From positions 186,001-250,000 of the forward strand of contig JADGJL010000002.1 in NCBI GenBank assembly GCA_027600665.1: 64,000 bases of DNA, given 5' to 3'. This DNA is from Irineochytrium annulatum (taxonomy: Eukaryota; Chytridiomycota; Chytridiomycetes; Chytridiales; Chytridiaceae). Position numbers and translations under genes: made by a program. Below the pieces are notes generated by a model, which was not told the DNA's origin, made no database searches, and saw only the letters and a program-made list of their open reading frames with translations. This document shows positions 60,350-64,000 of this stretch, one piece after another (the first letter of the stretch is position 1; every line of letters begins with the position of its first letter).

Positions 60350-60386
60350 AAAAACAAAAAAAGAGTCCTGAACTGCCGGACTCTCT
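60350..60386 (-). terminator. Terminator of the alcohol dehydrogenase gene
   Basis: AGAGTCC (60362-60368) pairs with GGACTCT (60378-60384), with an A-rich run at 60348-60361 that gives the T tail on the minus strand. Confidence 0.85.
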
Positions 60387-60396
60387 CAAGTTGTGC

Positions 60397-61464
60397 CTAT
60401 CTGCCGTTCGGATATACCATGACCTTCAGACTACCGCTCTTATTGTGTAATGCACGTTCCATCGCCTGCTGTGTCTCTTCGAGTGAATAACGATCTGTAA
60501 TCAGGGACATTACGTCATGCTGGCCGGAGCTCAGGAACTCGATCCCTGCTGGATACGTGTTGGCATAACGGAATATGCCATAGATATCAACTTCATTGTC
60601 CGCAATAAATGGAACATTGATTGCGATCTCATCCTGTGCAGGCAGACCCACAATCGCAAGTTTACCTCCACGTCGAAGGGAATACAGAGCGGATTGTAGC
60701 GCCTTTGGATTGCCCGCTGTTTCCCATGCGGTATCGACACCCACACCACCTGTTAACTCGCGAATCACAGCCAGCGCATCTTCATTCCTCACATTAATGG
60801 CATGAGTGGCACCCATGCGGCGTGCCGCTTCTAGCCTAACTTCTTCCAGATCCGTTACAATGATCTTCTCTACACCGAAAGATTTGGCAGCAGCCACGGC
60901 CATGAGTCCAACTGGACCCATGCCCATAATCGCCAGGGTTGTACCCGGAGCCAATTTGCTCCGGCGTGCAGCGTGAATCCCAACGGAGAATGGCTCGTTC
61001 ATTGCTGCTTCTTCATAAGACAGATGATCTGGAATCGGGAATACCATATCTTCACGCATCACCATGTATTGTACAAATGCGCCATCCACGGGAGGGGTCG
61101 CCAGAAATTGTACATCCGGACACAGGTTATAGCGACCTTCCTTGCATGCCGTGCAACGTCCGCAAGTCACCCCAGGCTCAATAGCAACCCGATCCCCTGT
61201 TTTCAAACGTGATACGTTCGAGCCCACAGCAGCAATGATCCCCGCACACTCATGACCCAGAATGATCGGTTTTTCCACGACAAATCTGCCGATGCGCCCA
61301 TGTTCGAAATAATGCACATCCGACCCACACACCCCGACAGCCATCACCTGGATTAACACCTCATCCGCTTCTGGTTGGGGAACGGGTTGTTCCTCAATAA
61401 TAATATGTCCTGGCTTTGTCATGACTGCGGCCTTCATGTTCTCGGGCAGTTGATGTTGTCCCAT
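60397..61464 (-). CDS. Zinc-dependent alcohol dehydrogenase (polyol dehydrogenase-like)
   Basis: A 355-residue medium-chain dehydrogenase. Catalytic zinc ligands C46 (VGVCGSDVHYFEHG) and H71-E72 (LGHECAG); structural zinc cysteines at 101, 104, 107 and 115 (CGRCTACKEGRYNLC); Rossmann motif GMGPVGLMAV with D at VTDLEE. This is the sorbitol/xylitol dehydrogenase pattern. ATG 61464 follows GAGGAGGAG by six bases. The adjoining GH67 gene suggests work on pentose-derived polyols, an inference. Confidence 0.9.
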   Translation of the reverse strand: MGQHQLPENMKAAVMTKPGHIIIEEQPVPQPEADEVLIQVMAVGVCGSDVHYFEHGRIGRFVVEKPIILGHECAGIIAAVGSNVSRLKTGDRVAIEPGVTCGRCTACKEGRYNLCPDVQFLATPPVDGAFVQYMVMREDMVFPIPDHLSYEEAAMNEPFSVGIHAARRSKLAPGTTLAIMGMGPVGLMAVAAAKSFGVEKIIVTDLEEVRLEAARRMGATHAINVRNEDALAVIRELTGGVGVDTAWETAGNPKALQSALYSLRRGGKLAIVGLPAQDEIAINVPFIADNEVDIYGIFRYANTYPAGIEFLSSGQHDVMSLITDRYSLEETQQAMERALHNKSGSLKVMVYPNGR

Positions 61465-61545
61465 ACGTATCTCCTCCTCAGGTATGTCCATGCTGTCTAT
61501 TCTACATCAAAGAAAACAAGGTATCTTCCCTCTTTACATCACCAA

Positions 61546-63687
61546 TCAATAGATTGTTCGACCTTGTTCATCCGCAATACCGCTCTTGCGATAGAAATAC
61601 GTATTGATCATGTCCCGCCATTCCTTGGCATGTTCGGCCTGGTTATCCTGTAATGAAGCAACTTTGCTGAAAATAACCGGGTCGATATGGCCCTCAAGCT
61701 GTCTCCATGTCTCAGCTAATGCCTCTGCCTGTGCAACACCTTCAAAATGTGTATCATAAATATGCTGAATGACTGTCTTGCCCGAATGCAGAACATGGGT
61801 GTATGGCACGTGATGGAAAAATAAGATCAACTCATCCGGACAGGTGTCCAAGGACTCATAGCGATCCGCATTCTCAGGGTGATACTGTGAGGTGTATCCT
61901 GTACCGCTCTTCATGGTTCGATCTACACCAATGCCATGACAATCGGCAAAGTGATACGTCCCCCATTTGGAATACTCGTATCCATCTACATTCGGTCCAT
62001 AATGATGTTCGGGATTAACCATCCAACCCACACCGAGAGGCGCCGTATAATTCTCATAGATATCTAGTGAAGTCAAAAGCATATCCGTAACCTTCCGCAC
62101 GACTTCGTCTTCATGTCCAAATGTGAGTCTCACCCACTCATCGGCAATCTCTTCTGCCGACAGCTCCGGATTCCACGCAAGTCTCCCGTATCCATACAGA
62201 TTCGCCTGCGCGAGTGGGTGTCCTGTCCAACAGGCATCAGCACCAATGTTGGAGACTGCCGCGAAGCCGCTGTGAGGTCGTTTATACAGAGAACCATCCG
62301 CGATTCTCTTGATCTCTGAACCTTTGCCTTTGGCGTAGGTGTCAAAGTCCAATACTTCTTTCCACTGGGGAACCAGATAACAGAGATGACGCTGTTGTCC
62401 GGTATACTCCTGTGTGATCTGAAATTCAATTACCTGATTCGTATGTTCCATGGCTCCGAACAGCGGGGATACCGCCTCCCTAACCTGAAAGTCCATCGGC
62501 CCGTTCTTGATCTGCAAAATGACATTTTCGGCAAAACGCCCGTCCAACGGCGTAAAGTGGTCATATGCTGCACGTGCACGGTCAGTGGAACGATCCCGCC
62601 AGTCCTGCTTGCAGTTATAGACGAAGCAACGCCAGATCACCAATCCACCGAATGGCCGAAGGGCTTCAGCCAGCATGTTTGCACCATCAGCATGATCACG
62701 GTTATACGTGAACGGTCCCGGCCGATTCTCGGAGTCTGCCTTGATCAGGTAACCGCCAAAATCCGGAATGGCTGCGTACACCTTGGCCGTTTGAATGTTC
62801 CACCATTCCCGTACCTGCGCATCCAGCGGATCTGCCGTACGTAACCCGCCAATCTCGATTGGACTCGCGTAGTTGGCGCTCAGGAACAATCGAATACCAT
62901 ACGCTCTGAATTCAGCAGAAACCTTCGCCACATCGCTAAGGTAACGTTCCGTCAAAAACAAGCTCTCACGGCGGTGTACATTGACATTATTGATCGATAT
63001 GGCATTGATGCCTGTCGAAGCGAGTAAACGTGCGTAGTCCCTGATGCGGTCCAAGTCCAGTGTGAATTCCCCGTTATCATAGAAAATGGAGTCTCCTGCG
63101 TATCCACGTTCAATGCTGCCGTCCACGTTATCCCACTGGTTAATCATCCGTAGCGCATTGGTAGGCTGCTCTGTAATGAAGCTCCATTTACTCACAGCGC
63201 CATCCGCCTCACTTGCACCTCCTTGATCCATTGTCAGTTCCCGAAGCAGATGGAATGCACCATACAATAATCCTTGGGGAGTCTCTGAACCAATGACCAG
63301 CACACCCTCGCTTTCACGAATGATGTACCCTTCTCCTTGAACAGCAGAACGCTCTGTCTCACTGAACGACGCAGCCACCGAATCGCTCCCTGTCCAAGTA
63401 CCGATTCGTATGGCGGGCTCGGAATCGTGATTGTGCCGCTCACTTTGCTGAGCATCAGACAGCTGACTGACTGTCGGTTTCACGCCATACAGCTTCTCCA
63501 GTCCCCGTGAAAGTTCGGTCAGCGCTGTTGTGATTACTCCATGCTTCTCTTCCGCCAGTATCAGCTTGCTCCACGCAGGAGCCTTCTTACGGGCAATTCC
63601 ATTCGCTTTTGGCAATTCGGAGTGATACCCCAGCCATGCATCATACTGTGGACCTGACAAAGCAGATTGAACGATAGATTGGTTCAT
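61546..63687 (-). CDS. aguA: GH67 alpha-glucuronidase
   Basis: A 713-residue cytoplasmic enzyme that removes 4-O-methylglucuronic acid from the ends of xylo-oligosaccharides. The GH67 pattern is strong: [76 protein letters not shown], with the catalytic acidic residues in these blocks. ATG 63687 follows AAGGAGGCGG and overlaps the stop of the gene before it by ATGA, so the two are coupled. Confidence 0.95.
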   Translation of the reverse strand: MNQSIVQSALSGPQYDAWLGYHSELPKANGIARKKAPAWSKLILAEEKHGVITTALTELSRGLEKLYGVKPTVSQLSDAQQSERHNHDSEPAIRIGTWTGSDSVAASFSETERSAVQGEGYIIRESEGVLVIGSETPQGLLYGAFHLLRELTMDQGGASEADGAVSKWSFITEQPTNALRMINQWDNVDGSIERGYAGDSIFYDNGEFTLDLDRIRDYARLLASTGINAISINNVNVHRRESLFLTERYLSDVAKVSAEFRAYGIRLFLSANYASPIEIGGLRTADPLDAQVREWWNIQTAKVYAAIPDFGGYLIKADSENRPGPFTYNRDHADGANMLAEALRPFGGLVIWRCFVYNCKQDWRDRSTDRARAAYDHFTPLDGRFAENVILQIKNGPMDFQVREAVSPLFGAMEHTNQVIEFQITQEYTGQQRHLCYLVPQWKEVLDFDTYAKGKGSEIKRIADGSLYKRPHSGFAAVSNIGADACWTGHPLAQANLYGYGRLAWNPELSAEEIADEWVRLTFGHEDEVVRKVTDMLLTSLDIYENYTAPLGVGWMVNPEHHYGPNVDGYEYSKWGTYHFADCHGIGVDRTMKSGTGYTSQYHPENADRYESLDTCPDELILFFHHVPYTHVLHSGKTVIQHIYDTHFEGVAQAEALAETWRQLEGHIDPVIFSKVASLQDNQAEHAKEWRDMINTYFYRKSGIADEQGRTIY

Positions 63688-64000
63688 TGTACCGCCTCCT
63701 TGGTAGCATAGATCTGTGCAAGGTGATTCCCTTTTCCTTCGAGTAGCCATAGAATCGACGTTACACCACGCGGATAGTACTTGCTGCCAACCGCTACACC
63801 AGACAGGATCTGATCACTCCAGCACCAGTACGATTCCTCCGGATGCAACAGCCAGTTGACATGAGCCGCGTCTGCTGCCTTGCCTGTCTCATTCCATTCC
63901 ACATCCAGCAGCTCTCTAGCGATGAACTGGGACAGATAGATTTTGCTCAGCCACGAGTTATTGCTTGTTGAGGACAGTTTCCAGCCTCCATCTTCGAACA
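63684..64000 (-). CDS. Glycoside hydrolase, probably GH52 beta-xylosidase (partial, C-terminus)
   Basis: The last 105 codons of a gene that begins beyond the right edge. The end ([26 protein letters not shown], later [29 protein letters not shown]) is the ending I associate with GH52 beta-xylosidases; a related family is possible. It lies first in the coupled pair with aguA, fitting breakdown of glucuronoxylan oligomers inside the cell. Confidence 0.7.
   Translation of the reverse strand, partial: FEDGGWKLSSTSNNSWLSKIYLSQFIARELLDVEWNETGKAADAAHVNWLLHPEESYWCWSDQILSGVAVGSKYYPRGVTSILWLLEGKGNHLAQIYATKEAVQ

Overview
The window looks like a chromosomal segment of a Paenibacillus-type Firmicute. The evidence is AGGAGG-type ribosome binding sites, frequent TTG/GTG starts, family content (ABC sugar uptake, VanZ, TetR/XRE/ArsR regulators, a GH67 alpha-glucuronidase coupled to a GH52-like xylosidase, a type-B L31 protein) and mid-range GC. 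The species is inference. No tRNA, intact rRNA, CRISPR array, intact insertion sequence or prophage was seen. The left half (about 1-34 kb) is accessory and eroded. It holds an S51 peptidase, a sugar ABC transporter, an orphan paeninodin-type lasso-peptide precursor, a membrane-anchored methyltransferase followed by a 9-codon stub of a lost gene, a VanZ protein, several regulator/enzyme pairs, an amidohydrolase, a LysR/DMT pair and an ars operon whose arsC carries an in-frame internal deletion. Between these lie many gene fragments (DUF1330, peroxiredoxin, glycosyltransferase, MarR, EthD, GNAT, siderophore-binding protein) and a decayed 23S-ITS-5S rRNA tail at 21.6-21.95 kb. A GC-rich flavin monooxygenase gene sits in this scar. 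Two dispersed intergenic repeat families punctuate the left half. Family A (45, 311, 6899, 8156, 15251, 21972, 24863) carries a terminator-like hairpin followed by a long hairpin whose two arms change together between copies. Family B (571, 1364, 10133, 13198, 30802) is a terminator-like hairpin flanked by CTAACGGG direct repeats. Neither family is seen to the right of 31 kb. The right half (34-64 kb) is better kept and mostly on the minus strand. It holds a WG-repeat/DUF3298 protein, a DUF4179 anti-sigma-like protein and an ECF sigma factor, then a six-gene tightly packed operon (MoxR-type AAA ATPase, DUF5682, VWA, DUF4132, SWIM zinc finger, small protein) matching the E. coli yehL/M/P/I/Q gene set. 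After it come an aldo/keto reductase, a P450 with a membrane L7/L12-tail protein, an ArsR-type regulator and MFS pump sharing three near-identical operators, two SDRs, a pyruvate-oxidase-like enzyme, a Dabb protein, L31 type B, an HPr-like protein with an altered active site, a zinc alcohol dehydrogenase, and the start of a glucuronoxylan-degradation operon running off the right edge. The points most worth a second look are the orphan lasso precursor with a CTG at its start position, the covarying family-A repeat, the rRNA relic, the yeh-like operon and the shortened ArsC.
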